Source: Tricholoma matsutake
Taxonomy: Eukaryota; Basidiomycota; Agaricomycetes; Agaricales; Tricholomataceae
Reading direction: 5' to 3'
Length of the DNA stretch: 64,000 nt
NCBI GenBank assembly: GCA_026075535.2
Contig: AP026548.1
Coordinates: 186,001 to 250,000, forward strand
Under the pieces are notes generated by a model. The model saw only the letters and a list, made by a program, of their open reading frames with translations. It was not told the DNA's origin and did no database searches. The position numbers and the translations under genes are program-made. This document shows positions 1 through 10,824 of the stretch, piece by piece (position 1 is the stretch's first letter; each line of letters starts with the position of its first letter).

Positions 1-234
1 CTGTAGGAGGCTGTTCATGCCACAAAAGGGCATATTCTGCTGATCTCAACCGCTTGCTTCTCTGGTAGTTGGAAAAGTCAGTATTGGACACTTCTTGCTG
101 CTGCCAAAGCTGAGCAAGAAGCTCCATCAATTGTTGAATCTGGCTCAAATGAATTTCGGGGTGGCTTCTTCACCAATTCCCTGCTCGCTGAATATGCCGA
201 CGAATTCAAGATCAGGCCTCCATATCCAGGCTCG

Positions 235-1068
235 GTGGATGAAACTGGACAACAAGCAGAACAGAAGGAGCATGATTTTGGGCCCACAAATACAATTCAT
301 CCTTCACCTTGTCTTCCAAAGTGCAGTCTGCAGGCCATCCTCAACTGGATGCACCGATTCCAAGATGACATTGGGCAGACATACATGTCTGCAGACATGG
401 TATTTGATCCATGTTCAAACGAACCACACAAACTGCCTTTTGTTTCCCTAATATCAGCAACAGAGCCTTTCCATCGCTTAACATGCATTCCTCCTTCTCT
501 ACCTGATGATTCCTCCTCATCACACTCAACTGCATGCTGCCCGGCCATTCTGAGTCCACCCCCACAAAACACACTAGAACTATCAGTAACTTGGTCAGCA
601 AGTGAAGAAGCAGAACTTGTGGCATTGGCAGCCGATTTCTTGTTGTACATGCCCCCTACAATTACCAGCGAGAGAGGCCCAATAATTCTTTGCAGGACAG
701 TAATGTTTGATCAAAAACATAGTTGTGAAACACTCAGTCTGGTCATGAAGAGGAACCTTCTCTCCCAGTTGAAGAAGAGAGAATGCCACCGAAAGCTTGC
801 ATTAGCCATTGCGATGAACTTAGGGTGGGAGAAAGCAGTACAAGACATAGGTGGACCAGGTGGTAAGCAACAACAGCTGGGCACCAGGCTTGACCTGCGA
901 CGTCAAGCAGAGGTGAACGGGTGCTTGGTGTCCATGTTACTCATCCCAGAGAAAGCACAATGGGCTGGCGCTGCAGGTTGGTTGGCACGCATTTGGGAGG
1001 CTGCAGGATGTCCCATTGTATCTCCAAATGAGTGGAAGATGGCAATTGAACAGAGTCAGGTGGCATAG
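235..1068 (+). CDS. Hypothetical protein, unrecognised
   Basis: An uninterrupted 277-codon frame. I do not recognise the family. The first 110 residues are rich in Ser, Pro and Cys. From about residue 115 it becomes more protein-like, with an acidic helix (SASEEAELVALAADFLLY), then a basic stretch (MKRNLLSQLKKRECHRKLAL) and a C-terminal part with alternating Trp/Ala helices. There is no signal peptide or membrane segment. The nearest neighbour is a dead Plavaka transposase on the opposite strand, so this could be transposon cargo or an exon of a larger gene starting left of the window. Length and composition make it more than a chance frame, but splicing and start are unproven. Confidence 0.35.
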   Translation: MDETGQQAEQKEHDFGPTNTIHPSPCLPKCSLQAILNWMHRFQDDIGQTYMSADMVFDPCSNEPHKLPFVSLISATEPFHRLTCIPPSLPDDSSSSHSTACCPAILSPPPQNTLELSVTWSASEEAELVALAADFLLYMPPTITSERGPIILCRTVMFDQKHSCETLSLVMKRNLLSQLKKRECHRKLALAIAMNLGWEKAVQDIGGPGGKQQQLGTRLDLRRQAEVNGCLVSMLLIPEKAQWAGAAGWLARIWEAAGCPIVSPNEWKMAIEQSQVA

Positions 1069-1332
1069 ATGTGCATTAGTAGAATAGATACATAGATACC
1101 ATATAGCATTCAAGGGAAAAAGACTTGGACACAAGTAACATCTACCCATGCATTCCATCTGGTGCTTCTGCCGACCGTGGCACCCTCAGCGATCATAAGC
1201 TCGATGAATGCCAAGGAAAAATAACAAAATCAAACAAAGAAACTGATACCCACATATTCTCATCCGAGCCTGGCAACCACACCCCAACCTTGATATATCC
1301 TTTGTTACAACATCAGGAAAATCCAAAAAATT

Positions 1333-1376
1333 CTTAGTGGACTTAGCCTGCTTATTTTATGGCTAAGCCCACTAAG
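1333..1376. repeat. 16-bp-arm inverted repeat (hairpin)
   Basis: The arms CTTAGTGGACTTAGCC and GGCTAAGCCCACTAAG pair at 15 of 16 positions around a 12-bp AT-rich loop. The following 220 bp is gene-free and rich in TAAGTA/TAAGCA motifs, so this may be one end of a small inverted-repeat element. No second copy was found in the window. Confidence 0.5.
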
Positions 1377-1623
1377 CTTCTCAAGTGGCTTATTTTCTAC
1401 TTAGTAAATTTGTCAGTAAGCGCAAGCAAAAATCTAAGTACATTTTAAGCATGTCAAGTGGCCAACAAAGCCCAGGTAAGTAAATAAGTAGTAAGAACAT
1501 GTAAGACATGGCAAGTACACCAGCTGTCAAGCAAAAGTTATAGTTTCAATGAAGTGAGGATGTTAAGTACATCAATAAGCATGGTAACCAAGATCCAAAG
1601 CATCAACGTACAGCAATCATGTA

Positions 1624-2270
1624 TTAAAAAGTGGTCTCAAATACATGGTGATCAATGTATTTGTTGACATAGAACCTAGTGAATGTATTGAGTGTATCTG
1701 TGAATGAAAGAGTCCTCGAAACCCACTCCTGGCCAAATACCAGAAGAAGATGTGATGCTCAAATGATTGTATCAAGGTGGATGATGGAAGAGGTTTCGTC
1801 GTCATCTGGCTGGACTACCCACATGCCTGTGTGGTCATCTGGTGAATCACCCACGCACGAGAACCAGCGCACAAGAGCACAGGGGTATTCAATGCCTTCA
1901 TGAGAGAATGAAAACAAGAGTTGAATGCGGGCAACATCGAGGCCTCGCATACCTTCCAGAGATGAGTCAGTGTTGACAAAGATCATGTCATAGCTGCTGG
2001 GCCCCTTCCTCCAAGATTTTACTGCATGTATACATTCACAATGCATGCCGCCAACTCCTGAGATGTCACTAGGGGCGTAGAAAGTGGCGATGGCAGAAGT
2101 GTAGATTGTTATCTTGCCATAAAACGTGGGGAGGTCCAGGATACTGGCATCGGAAAGATCGTCAGGATGCTGCTAGTTGTAGATAAATTGCCCGATGAGA
2201 TAAGAGAGGTCAGGTTCAATTTCGGCGATGTCTTCAGGGTAAACTTTGTGTGCTGTAAATGTAGGTAAGT
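1624..2270 (-). pseudogene. Plavaka-type DNA transposase, C-terminal remnant
   Basis: Read on the minus strand this gives the end of an Agaricomycete Plavaka (CACTA-related) transposase. Visible blocks in order: an I-x-DLP-type segment leading to ITIYTSAIATFYAPSD, then SGVGGMHCE, YDMIFVNTDSSLEGMRGLDV, YPCALVRWFSCVGDSPDDHT, GMWVVQPD, and the final FTRFYVNKYIDHHVFETTF before TAA at 1624-1626. Reading is broken by TAG near 2170 and TGA at 1759-1761, so it is not functional. The catalytic N-terminal part is absent. An acidic Asp/Asn-rich frame at 2276-2506 on the same strand may be part of the same element. Family assignment rests on the colinear conserved blocks. Confidence 0.8.
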
Positions 2271-2344
2271 ATATTTCAATGATATTGAGTCCTGCAATAC
2301 TTACATGCCATCTTTGCTAGGTCAACATGGGCCTGTATGGTAGG

Positions 2345-2465
2345 ACCATCAACATCACAACTGTTGTCATCATCATCATCATTGTCATTGTTGTCATCAT
2401 CATTGTTGTGGTCAACATCACCGTTGCCGTTGTTGACATTTTCATCATCATCATCTTCACTGACA
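2345..2465. repeat. CAT/ATT-rich trinucleotide tract
   Basis: An imperfect run of CATCAT and GTTGTC triplets. On the minus strand it encodes an Asp/Asn-rich acidic tract in a 76-codon frame (2276-2506). On the plus strand it reads as a poly-Ser/Leu artefact. It is best seen as a microsatellite at the edge of the Plavaka remnant. Confidence 0.6.
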
Positions 2466-2520
2466 GAGAAGTGCAGTAGATCAGGATCAGGATTGGCTTC
2501 GTCCATTCCTATATTTGTAT

Positions 2521-3330
2521 AATTAGTTTAGAAGACCATCAGAGAGGAAACTGAGATGCATACGAAGAATTTAACCCCAAACTGCTGATTACTTCTGCAG
2601 AAAGTAAGCGTCCTGAGAACTTGCTTGTGTTAGTGGATACTTATACTTTACAGCAAAATGGCTCAAGCAGAGTGGGATCATTCTGCTCCTACCTCATGGT
2701 CTTGATGGTTCCAGGCCTGAACACTCTTCTTTGCGGCTGGAAAGGATGCTCCAGGTGAAGCCTATTCCTACCTATGCTTGATGTGTCTTGCTAACAGTCC
2801 ATCATTCTTTGTGGTAGTTGTCCAACAATCCATACGAACCCAATGCAAACAATGCGCCTTCAAATGTTAATATACATGTTGTGTTTCCGATGACCCCTGC
2901 CAAGGGGGGTGTCGGAATTTGCCGGAGCACACAGGCTGGGGAGGGGGGGGCAGGATGCCTCTTAAACAAATAAATTTTATGTTGGGTTCAGAATGTTCAG
3001 AACTGGTCGAAATTCAAAATGAGACTCTTCATCGCACAATGAAACGGATGTGCAAAGAATAGGGCACACATCAAAGGTGCCGATTGTGTGTGATCACGGT
3101 GTGAATCTCAACAGAACTACAAGATCAAATTCAAGCACTCAAAGCCAGACAAGCCAAGCTACGAGAACACTTCCTACGATGCCAAATGGGTTTCAACGTG
3201 TTCTTTTGGTCATCGTGATTGAAGAGATCGAATGTGCACCAGTTCAACTCGTTGGGTGCAATTTTCGAGGTAAAAAAAGTCTAACATTTGTGTAAGTAGT
3301 AGCTATATTTCTGTGTGTCTAAAAATACAT
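2521..3330. other. Gene-poor stretch
   Basis: Only short frames are present. The frame at 3050-3295 (81 codons, plus) has no recognisable motif. A G-rich run lies near 2940. I see no RNA gene or element boundary here. Confidence 0.4.
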
Positions 3331-3339
3331 GATGTATGT

Positions 3340-3755
3340 AAAACCTTCCGAACTTTTGTTCTCTTCGGTCACACACTATTCAAACTCTTCGAACCAACAA
3401 TGTTCGAATGGTGTTATATTCATTCACTTCGATCAACCCAATCCAAACCATTCGATTGAACACTCTAATAATATTTCAACCACCCACACAGCCATGATGG
3501 CTGCGCTTAAAGGCCTTCAAACTTCTTCAAACTTCATCGCACCTCTTCAAACTCCATCGCACCTCTTCGAATACTCTTTGAACTTCATTAAATTTCCCTC
3601 AAACATTATCGCAGCACTTTGTATGCCCTCAATTATTATTGACCTTCTCTTGAACCTCATCGCACCTCTTTGAACTTCATCGCACCTCATCGCACCTCTT
3701 TGCACTTCATCGCACCTCATCGCACCTCTTCGCACACCCTTTAGAGTCATTTTCA
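3340..3755. repeat. Minisatellite based on CTTCATCGCACCTCTT
   Basis: A degenerate array of units such as ACTTCATCGCACCTCTTCGA. It is increasingly regular toward 3650-3740, where TTCATCGCACCTCATCGCACC repeats almost perfectly. Frames through it (3329-3673 plus, 3547-3756 minus) are repeat artefacts. Unit length varies around 11-27 bp. Confidence 0.75.
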
Positions 3756-4059
3756 TACCCCTGGTTTACAGCGGTGATATTTAGTACCACCTTGCAACCT
3801 TCCTCTAACTAGCGTTATACCATTCGAGCCCTTATTGTGGGTTTTGTTTGGGTTTCCTGGTCGAGTATCATCAACGCACAATGTAGCTTGCATAGCAGTA
3901 GATAGGGAGACTGGTGTGTTGTACTGAAAAAGAGGTCCAACCCCAAAAAATCAGCATCAATTGAAGCACTCCCATTCTGGGCGAATCACATGATGGCAGT
4001 TGAACCGATGCATGATGTTGGTTCTTTTCCCAAACCTGTACATCAAACCTTCTCAACCT

Positions 4060-4270
4060 CTAATGCAGTTCACAATGTGCATTTGTATCCATGACATTGA
4101 AAAAGAAAGAGAAAAAGAAAAAGAAAAAAGCAGCATGGTGCCCGCCATGTCTACATAATTACATATTAAACCATTAATTCCTACACATGACTGATCAACA
4201 TGTTGAGAAACAGCAAGAAACCAGTCACATGACTGGTAAACATTTGGAGAGGTGGAACAGCACAGGAGGC
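4060..4270. repeat. Dispersed element copy ending in the CACATGACTGG motif
   Basis: This stretch starts with a segment (TAATGCAGT..., GTGCATTTGT, then an A/G-rich GAAAAAGAAAAAG run and GCAGCATG) that recurs at about 42090-42240. It ends in CACATGACTGGTAAACATTT followed by GGAGAG. The same tail occurs at many places in the window, so this is one copy of a short non-coding, SINE- or MITE-like repeat. No RNA polymerase III boxes are obvious in this copy. Confidence 0.6.
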
Positions 4271-4479
4271 AGCACAATTATGGTGTGTCCACCTGCGAGT
4301 CAGGTCAACATGACTCGCACATTGGTGTGCTGATTATGGTGCCTCCATCGTGCTCCAACACTATACTCATGCATACATCCACGCCTTGGCAACGCACAAG
4401 TCAGGTCACCATGACACACAGCTTTACATCTAAAAAACAACTTCCTTATGATACCCTCACACCTCGTATATCCACCTCT

Positions 4480-4556
4480 TTTGAAGCCTTTTCTAGCCTT
4501 TCCTTACCTTTCCTAGCCTTTTGTTGCCTTTCCTAGCCTTTCCTGCCTTTCCTTTG
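4480..4556. repeat. TTTCCTAGCC low-complexity tract
   Basis: Imperfect repeats of CCTTTCCTAGCC. About 70 bp further on is a TATA-like CCCTATATAAATAA at 4620, but no convincing gene starts downstream, so a promoter is not claimed. Confidence 0.5.
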
Positions 4557-4890
4557 ATATGCAAATCGGCTCAAGGCTAGCCTGGCTAGCCCCCTAACCC
4601 GGAACCCCCATTGAAAAACCCTATATAAATAATAATGGATATCGTACCTGGTGCAAATTTATTTCTCTGTCCGCAACTTCAATGACGAACTGGACAACGC
4701 ATCCCATACCGCAGCAAATTTCCTTGGGCATCCACTATGATGTCTATGACCTCAGGTCTACCTAGCGTCTGGCTGTGTACTGTAGAACATAGCAGTAGAA
4801 TTATCGAGTGGCATATATACTGGACAGAAGTGTAGTACAAGGATAATCTATTATATTTGAGGACTACTGCACACTACTATCTCAATATTT

Positions 4891-7174
4891 TTAAAATCTA
4901 CCAGCCCACTCCCGTAGACATTGACCCAACGTCTCCGAAAATATATTGATAGGCACCCCAATAGCTCTGGACCATAGGCTTGTTGTGGGTGTTCTTTCTA
5001 TTTCATTAATGAAATAGAAAGCTTCTTCATTTTCATCAAAAGAAAACCCAACGTCCATCCATAAAAACATGGACAACGCACTCTTTCCTCCCAGTCTTGA
5101 GGATTCCATGAAACATAATTTCTCGTATGTCTCTTGGACAAATCGATAGAATTCCTGCTTTCCTTTTTCACGAATTTCCTGCATCCCAAAATCAGGATCT
5201 GCCACTGAGTAATCTCCACATAGTTTTCCACTCTGTTGTAGTTCACTAATATATATCTAGTCAGTTTTAACAATCTGCAATCCACTGATATGCACTCAAC
5301 TTGATTTCTTTCAGCGACAAAAACCTGGTGGTGTTCACAAACTTCCAACAATGTTTTGATCCATCGTATTGCATATGAGCACAATACAGAATCTTTCCTC
5401 CCACCATTACCACCTGCCATTCTCCAAACTCTCTCAGGGTTGGAATGTACTCTTGAGCCAACCACACTGAGTCCACCATTCCACCCTTCAGATCCTTCCA
5501 CACTGTTTTGCTTCTTTTACCTTTCTTTGGAAGGATAACATGGGTCCCACAGTCACTGTTCGTTCTCTTCAACACGTACCCAACCGGGATTTGGTCTCCT
5601 TCTTTCATCACAATCGTTCTTGGCCGCCTAGTCCCTATACTTTTAGCAACAATGTCCAGATTCCTTATCAATGCATCCTTCTGGGCGAGTGAGTTAATTT
5701 GAACTGTTGAAGGCCATAATCGTGTCATCGATTCCAGCAGTAGCATTCTCTCCTTGTACCGATCCAGATTATCCGACTTGATTTCATACTTAGGGTTGTC
5801 CCTGAATCATCAAATGTCCTCGTTATAATCTTCTAAATGTAAAACTGATACTCACAAGTAGTCCACCGTCAAGTCCATACCTCCAATGAAAATGTCACAC
5901 CAGTCCAGATACCCTACAAAATCCACAGATGGACTGTCTGGATAGATCCACTCTTCCAAGAAACGCCTCCAGGGCACAAATTTGGTCTGGATTTTCAGAC
6001 TCTCATCTTCATTCAAAGCCCTTGACATTGAGATAATCACATAAAGCTTGTGGAATAAAAATGTCAGCTCTGCATATAACTCAATCAGCAGTACAAGAAA
6101 CAAACCCATTCTTGGATGAGAACTGAATGCCACTTGTCCACTCCTCGATTTCCTTGCTTTCTTTTTCCATATGCATAGATGCAAGTCCCTATAAGACATT
6201 GGACTGATTCCAGCTCCTCTTCGGTTATACTTTCCGTGGTCCACGCGATATCAACCTCTGCATCCCATTTTGACATATATCTGGTAGGATCAGGCACATA
6301 CAATAGCTTCCATGTAATATTCAGTTCCTTCTGGGTCAGTTTCTCAGCGGTGGGTCGCTCACAGAAGGAGTGCGATATTTCCATCTCATGGGCACCAAGA
6401 CAAGATGATGGTGTGGATATAGTCAGTGATGAGCAATTCATATTGGTGCTGTCCAGGGCATCTTGTGGTGCAGATGTCTCATCAATAATGGGTGAGGTTA
6501 TGGCAGAATAGTACACTGAAGAATTGTCTGTAGTGGAAATGGAATCAGCTGTTTGTGTAATTAATCTGTTTGAGGTTTGTTTATATCAACCAAATGGCTG
6601 GGAGGGAAAGAAGAATCTTACTTGACTGAAGCAGGTTCTCCACATAGGTTCAAGTTGTCCAATGAAACATCTGATATATCCATGGAAGATCCCTGAACAA
6701 AGAGGTCACCCACAGAGGATCGTTGGGCTGAAAGTCTGTTTGTAATGCATCAGAGTTTACAAAACATCATATAGAGGTGCAAAGGCAATACCCTAATGAA
6801 TTAGGCTGTCCAGATTCACCTGGAAAAGTCGAACCCTTATGATGGTCGGCTCTATTCAGATACTCTCTATACAGGTTCAAGCCCTGCATAAGCTTGCCAT
6901 CCATTGGTTGGCACTTATATGCCCCAGACTGCTTCGCAGCACAAGATTCTGAACAATCTTGTGAAATATGTGGATGAGTAAACCATATTGAGTAGCTATC
7001 TCACGTACTTGGATGCACATTGCTTTTTTCATGCCTTGCCAAAGAACTGCCTTCAACAGGCCATAGAACTCCTCTCGTTTTTGTGGTACAAGCTGTTGCA
7101 TTACAAGTATGGCAACACACCAAATATCCTTCCCTTTTCTTTCTTGAAGCTTTGTTTCTTGGTGCAGGCATCAT
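4891..7174 (-). CDS. ATP-grasp-like protein with Cys-rich N-terminus, multi-exon
   Basis: Exons joined by eye: 7174-7009, 6957-6792, 6735-6622, 6565-about 6120, about 6110-5856, 5801-5301, 5245-4891. Introns are 51-56 bp with consistent phase except between exons 4 and 5, where two frames overlap at 6085-6244 and the join is unresolved. The start is the ATG at 7174, before MMPAPRNKASRKK. The N-terminus holds a CHTC...C/H motif (YLVCCHTCNATACTTKTRG) ending in HEKSNVHP. The C-terminal half resembles an ATP-grasp ligase: a nucleotide-binding-like VLKRTNSDCGTHVILP, then REFGEWQVVMVGGKILYC, and at the end an acidic metal-site-like MDVGF...YFINEIERTPTTSLW. The substrate is unknown. The gene looks expressible apart from the unresolved join. 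It could be an amino-acid ligase-like enzyme or a transposon-borne relative. Confidence 0.65.
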
Positions 7175-7186
7175 TGGTTCTGATGT

Positions 7187-7306
7187 GAGGTTTGTAATCA
7201 CCCAACAATGTTTGTCAAGGTTCGTAAGTCACCTGACAAAGTTCATCGAGGTTCGTAAGTCATCTGACAAAGTTTGTCGAGGTTTGTAAATCACCCGACA
7301 ATGTTC
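7187..7306. repeat. Four tandem 31-bp repeats
   Basis: About four units of roughly 31 bp, for example GTTCGTAAGTCACCTGACAA followed by AGTTCATCGAG. The array begins about 13 bp upstream of the minus-strand ATG at 7174, so it would lie in the 5' leader or promoter of the ATP-grasp-like gene. Confidence 0.75.
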
Positions 7307-7469
7307 CCACAACTTCAATCTGCGGTATTACTTTACAATGAATTAGTCTTGGTCTTGAAGTGAGAACATAAGTTGTGAATTGATGTGGGTCCACTGAGAT
7401 CTGAGGCCTTCGCCTGTGAGAAAAATTAAAGACTTTGGTATGTCAATGCATATGTGACACGTAGAACTT

Positions 7470-7743
7470 ACCTATTTTACATACATCCAGACTTCAGCCC
7501 ACAAGACATGTTGACCGATATCACAAAATTCCTGGATATTGAGGCCCATGTAGACAATGAGCACGAAGCTGAATTCTAGGCATCCGACAAAGACGAGTAT
7601 GGTATGTTCTTCTGTATTGTGATAGCTGTCACAGGAGGCAATCATTGACATACACTGTTAGACTTCGTTGTTGATGACGACCATGGCAATGAGTCATCCG
7701 TGCGTCCGTACCGTTGGCACTGGAAAGTCCTAGAAACAGCCTA
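7470..7743 (+). pseudogene. Short acidic coding remnant, possibly Spt5-like N-terminus
   Basis: Two exon-like pieces are visible. The first reads DITKFLDIEAHVDNEHEAEF followed by a TAG and ASDKDEY with a GT donor. The second, after about 70 bp, reads DFVVDDDHGNESSVRPYRHW and ends at TAG near 7743. The FLDIEA-acidic-DDF pattern resembles the N-terminus of the Spt5-like proteins multiplied in basidiomycete accessory regions. The match is short, so this is tentative. Confidence 0.3.
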
Positions 7744-8181
7744 GTCACTTTTCTCCATCAAAAAGTAGTCAGGAACACCTCCAAAACAGGCAAAACATAC
7801 AGGTCACCTGGGTCTGGGTGACCAGAGGACTATAGTCTTCCAAAGTGGAATACGGATAGATAGCCCTGGTAGGTCTACCAGCCTAAGGCTCAACCCTAGA
7901 CCACCCCTACTAGTCACTAATAACCCTAACCTGCGAGCTTGATACTATACATCTGAACGATGAGAAAGAGATGGGTATGGGAGACGGTGACATTTCACCG
8001 ACTGGTGAGTCAGAAGATTGTATCAGACGATTTGTCCTACTATTTCTCTCAGAAAACACTGCACCCTCCACCCTTCGCATTGCAAAATTTCACCAGACAG
8101 ATGCGGGAGGTGAGCTCGAAACATCAATCCATCATCTACCGCTCACTGTGATCACACAGATCAGAATCACAATTCCCTACA

Positions 8182-8451
8182 GTGGTGTTTGGCAAGTCAT
8201 GTTCACCACATATACCCCAAGATGCTCACTGTGCTCCTCAGGGTTGGTATGACCACGCATCTGCTGAAACCCGACAATCTATAGATCTTGCGATAGCCTC
8301 TCACAAAATGGTCAATCAAACTGTGGTTACCAGATTCACTTCATGGGTACTAAAGCTTACTCCACAGGCCACAGCCGCATCTGTTGAGGCCGTAGCCAGC
8401 ATGAGATCTGCTGTAGCAGCAGTGTTGGCAGATGTAGGGAATTCCCCATAA
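8182..8451 (+). CDS. Hypothetical fragment
   Basis: An 89-codon frame with an Ala/Val-rich helical C-terminus (ATAASVEAVASMRSAVAAVL). It overlaps a frame at 7971-8252 and could be an exon of a small gene. I do not recognise it. The next kilobase (8460-9420) holds only short frames with no motif. Confidence 0.2.
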   Translation: MVFGKSCSPHIPQDAHCAPQGWYDHASAETRQSIDLAIASHKMVNQTVVTRFTSWVLKLTPQATAASVEAVASMRSAVAAVLADVGNSP

Positions 8452-9419
8452 ATAAGCTCATCTGTGCTATTCCAGTCAGCCAATGTAATTGTTCTCACAT
8501 GCCCATAAAACTCTGTGTCTTCACCTCATACAGGTCATGGGTCAAGTGTGGGGAGCAACTTGAGTGGGTGCTGAGGCCTCCTGGGGAGAAGGCCATAAAC
8601 TCCTACTCATCCTTGCAGACCTGAACAAGATCTCCTATATAGCCTACATGAGGTATCCCCAGTGTAGAGCAACTCGTTAGTGTTCCATTACCAATTGCTC
8701 GTGGTGGGAGAAAGAGGAACTGGAGGCAGCGAAGCTGTTTGATACCTAGTCAAGTGCTTGTGGACATTGTTGATCACAACAATCAAATCTCCTCGTCATT
8801 GTCACAATCACACAACAAATATCAATCATCACCGATGTAATGCGTCGGTAGTGAGTTGTTACTTATGGATGATTAATCTGTAAAAAATCAACAAGATGTT
8901 TCCAGCCAACAACCTTACCGCGACTTTGGATCAACTTAAGTCCCCGTGCTAAAGGTTGCAATTCCTCTATGGCCTATTTTGACTAATCGACTGGATTCCA
9001 CAAACCTCCTAGCACATGTTATCACCATAACTGCCTTTCTCGCTCCTCTCAAATGCGCTCTTCACCTCCTGGATTGCTATCACTGCAGCCATCTTCTTGT
9101 GTACAATGGTGCTAAGCTGTGCTTTGCCATGATGATGTAGGGTACTCCTATCTTACAACACAGCTCAGGCAAAACATTGTGGATGATGACAAAAAGCTCA
9201 GATTTCTTCACCTCGATCACGGCAACAACATGGTTCAATACTCATCACCCACGTCTTACTCCATAGAAGGACCGAGTAACGACTCAGATGAAGCAAAGCT
9301 AGAAAACAGATATCCCAGCTGAGGCAGATCATCACGAGTGGCAAATCCATTGAGATATAAAAAAAAAACACCAAGGGGGAAATTAAAACCAAAACGCTAC
9401 AGCATTCCCATTATCAGGG

Positions 9420-9584
9420 ATGCAGAACCAGGAAAAGCAGCTTGGAGTCATGTCACCAGGCATGATGGTGGATGAAGATCTTAGATGTCTCAGTCTGCGT
9501 GAAAAGATGGAGCGTGATGGAAGGGTGGTGTGGAATGACTTTCAACTCAACTGGCAGGAGAAGCAGAGAGGCTTAGGGTTATAG
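9420..9584 (+). CDS. Small ORF, 54 codons
   Basis: ATG at 9420 to TAG at 9582-9584. The composition is protein-like, with a basic/acidic helix (EDLRCLSLREKMERDGR) and a WNDFQLNWQEK end. No family is recognised. It may be an exon or a chance frame. Confidence 0.25.
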   Translation: MQNQEKQLGVMSPGMMVDEDLRCLSLREKMERDGRVVWNDFQLNWQEKQRGLGL

Positions 9585-9779
9585 GGAGTCCTCGACCTCC
9601 AGGGTTGAGGTATGGTTGGATAGACACTGCCAGCTTATAACCCTTTTATGCAGGCCTGCAGTGAGTATCGTCAGGAGGAGAGGAGGAGAAGGCGGGAAAG
9701 CAAGAAGGAGGGAGGGGACCACGCTCACACAAATGCTCGGACATGTCCACAAATGGAGAGGAATATGTAAGGCCTTGTT

Positions 9780-9870
9780 TGATGTCATGTGACTGGTAAA
9801 CGTTTGGACAGGCTTGAAGCTGGCAGAAGAACACCAGTCACATGACTGGTGAGACTCTGAGAGTTTGGTG
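9780..9870. repeat. Two copies of the GTCACATGACTGG motif
   Basis: GTCATGTGACTGGTAAACGT at about 9785 is followed 50 bp later by CAGTCACATGACTGGTGAGA. They belong to the dispersed family described at 4060 and 13990. The surrounding 9600-10800 stretch is otherwise non-coding, with a telomere-like GGGTTTAGGGTTAG at 9912. Confidence 0.5.
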
Positions 9871-10824
9871 GAGCAGTGCTCACATAACCTGGGAAAATAA
9901 TATTTACAACATAGGGTTTAGGGTTAGAAAAATATTGTTGTTAGCTCAAAAAAGGTGAAAAATTGTAATTACATTGTGTTGGGGGGTCGAACCCCTCAAC
10001 ACCAGTCGACAGTTGCTGACACCCGAAAAATGCATGTGACATGGCATGTTTGCACTGCGCGCGTTGCCGTTTGGTCTTGATGGAAGGTCTGAGCGCGTGG
10101 GAGTGCAGCCAGTTGCCATTTACCGAGGTGAGAGGTAGGAGAAGTGGTGGCAGGGAGTAGGTGGTCAGGCAGCGTTGTCATGGATGGTGAGCTGGCAGTC
10201 ATGTGTCACAGTGATTGTGACAGTGGTTGGGCAAAGCGCGTTGTGAACACTAGTAGATGATTGGAGAGGGTGAAAATAGGACACAGTGGTGCTGAGAATT
10301 GTCAGGACTTGAACTAAAGTCGGGTGCGTTCGTGTTTATGCCGGTTGACAAGTGATGCATGATGTAGTGTCATGGAGTTGTCCACATATCGTTGTTGTTG
10401 GAATTGCCGTTTGTGCTGTCCGTTGGTGAACATCGTCATGGTACTTGATAATAACGATTGAGACCAGAAATCATATTGGAATTTGAGACAGTTTGATCTT
10501 GTTGAACATTTGTACACAGGGGTCAATGACCTTCTGCATAGAGTAACCAAGACACTGTATATTTGCCTACCCAGGCACATCTAAAGCATCCACCTTATGG
10601 CTTCATGCTTGGAGCGTGCCCAGGAGCCATCCCCCCTAATTTGGGGTCGACAACGTTCAGCACAGTGAATGAAGAAAGGAAAGTGCCACGTTGCTGCGCT
10701 TTATGTTGATTTCTCACGATACCTTTCTCACACACAGACGTGCTTCTTTGATCACATGATTATGATGGGACGCACTTGATAATTTCATTTTGAGAACAGA
10801 TAACAAATCAATAAACTTTCCACC

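Noticed and set aside
2337..2522. Ser/Leu-rich plus-strand ORF
   Set aside because: Microsatellite translation artefact.
4600..4640. TATA-box promoter (CTATATAAATAA)
   Set aside because: No credible gene begins downstream on that strand.
9977..10660. Solo LTR starting TGTTGGGGGGTCGAACCCC and ending near GGGGTCGACAACG
   Set aside because: The start looks LTR-like, but I could not find a matching end, a target duplication or a second copy.
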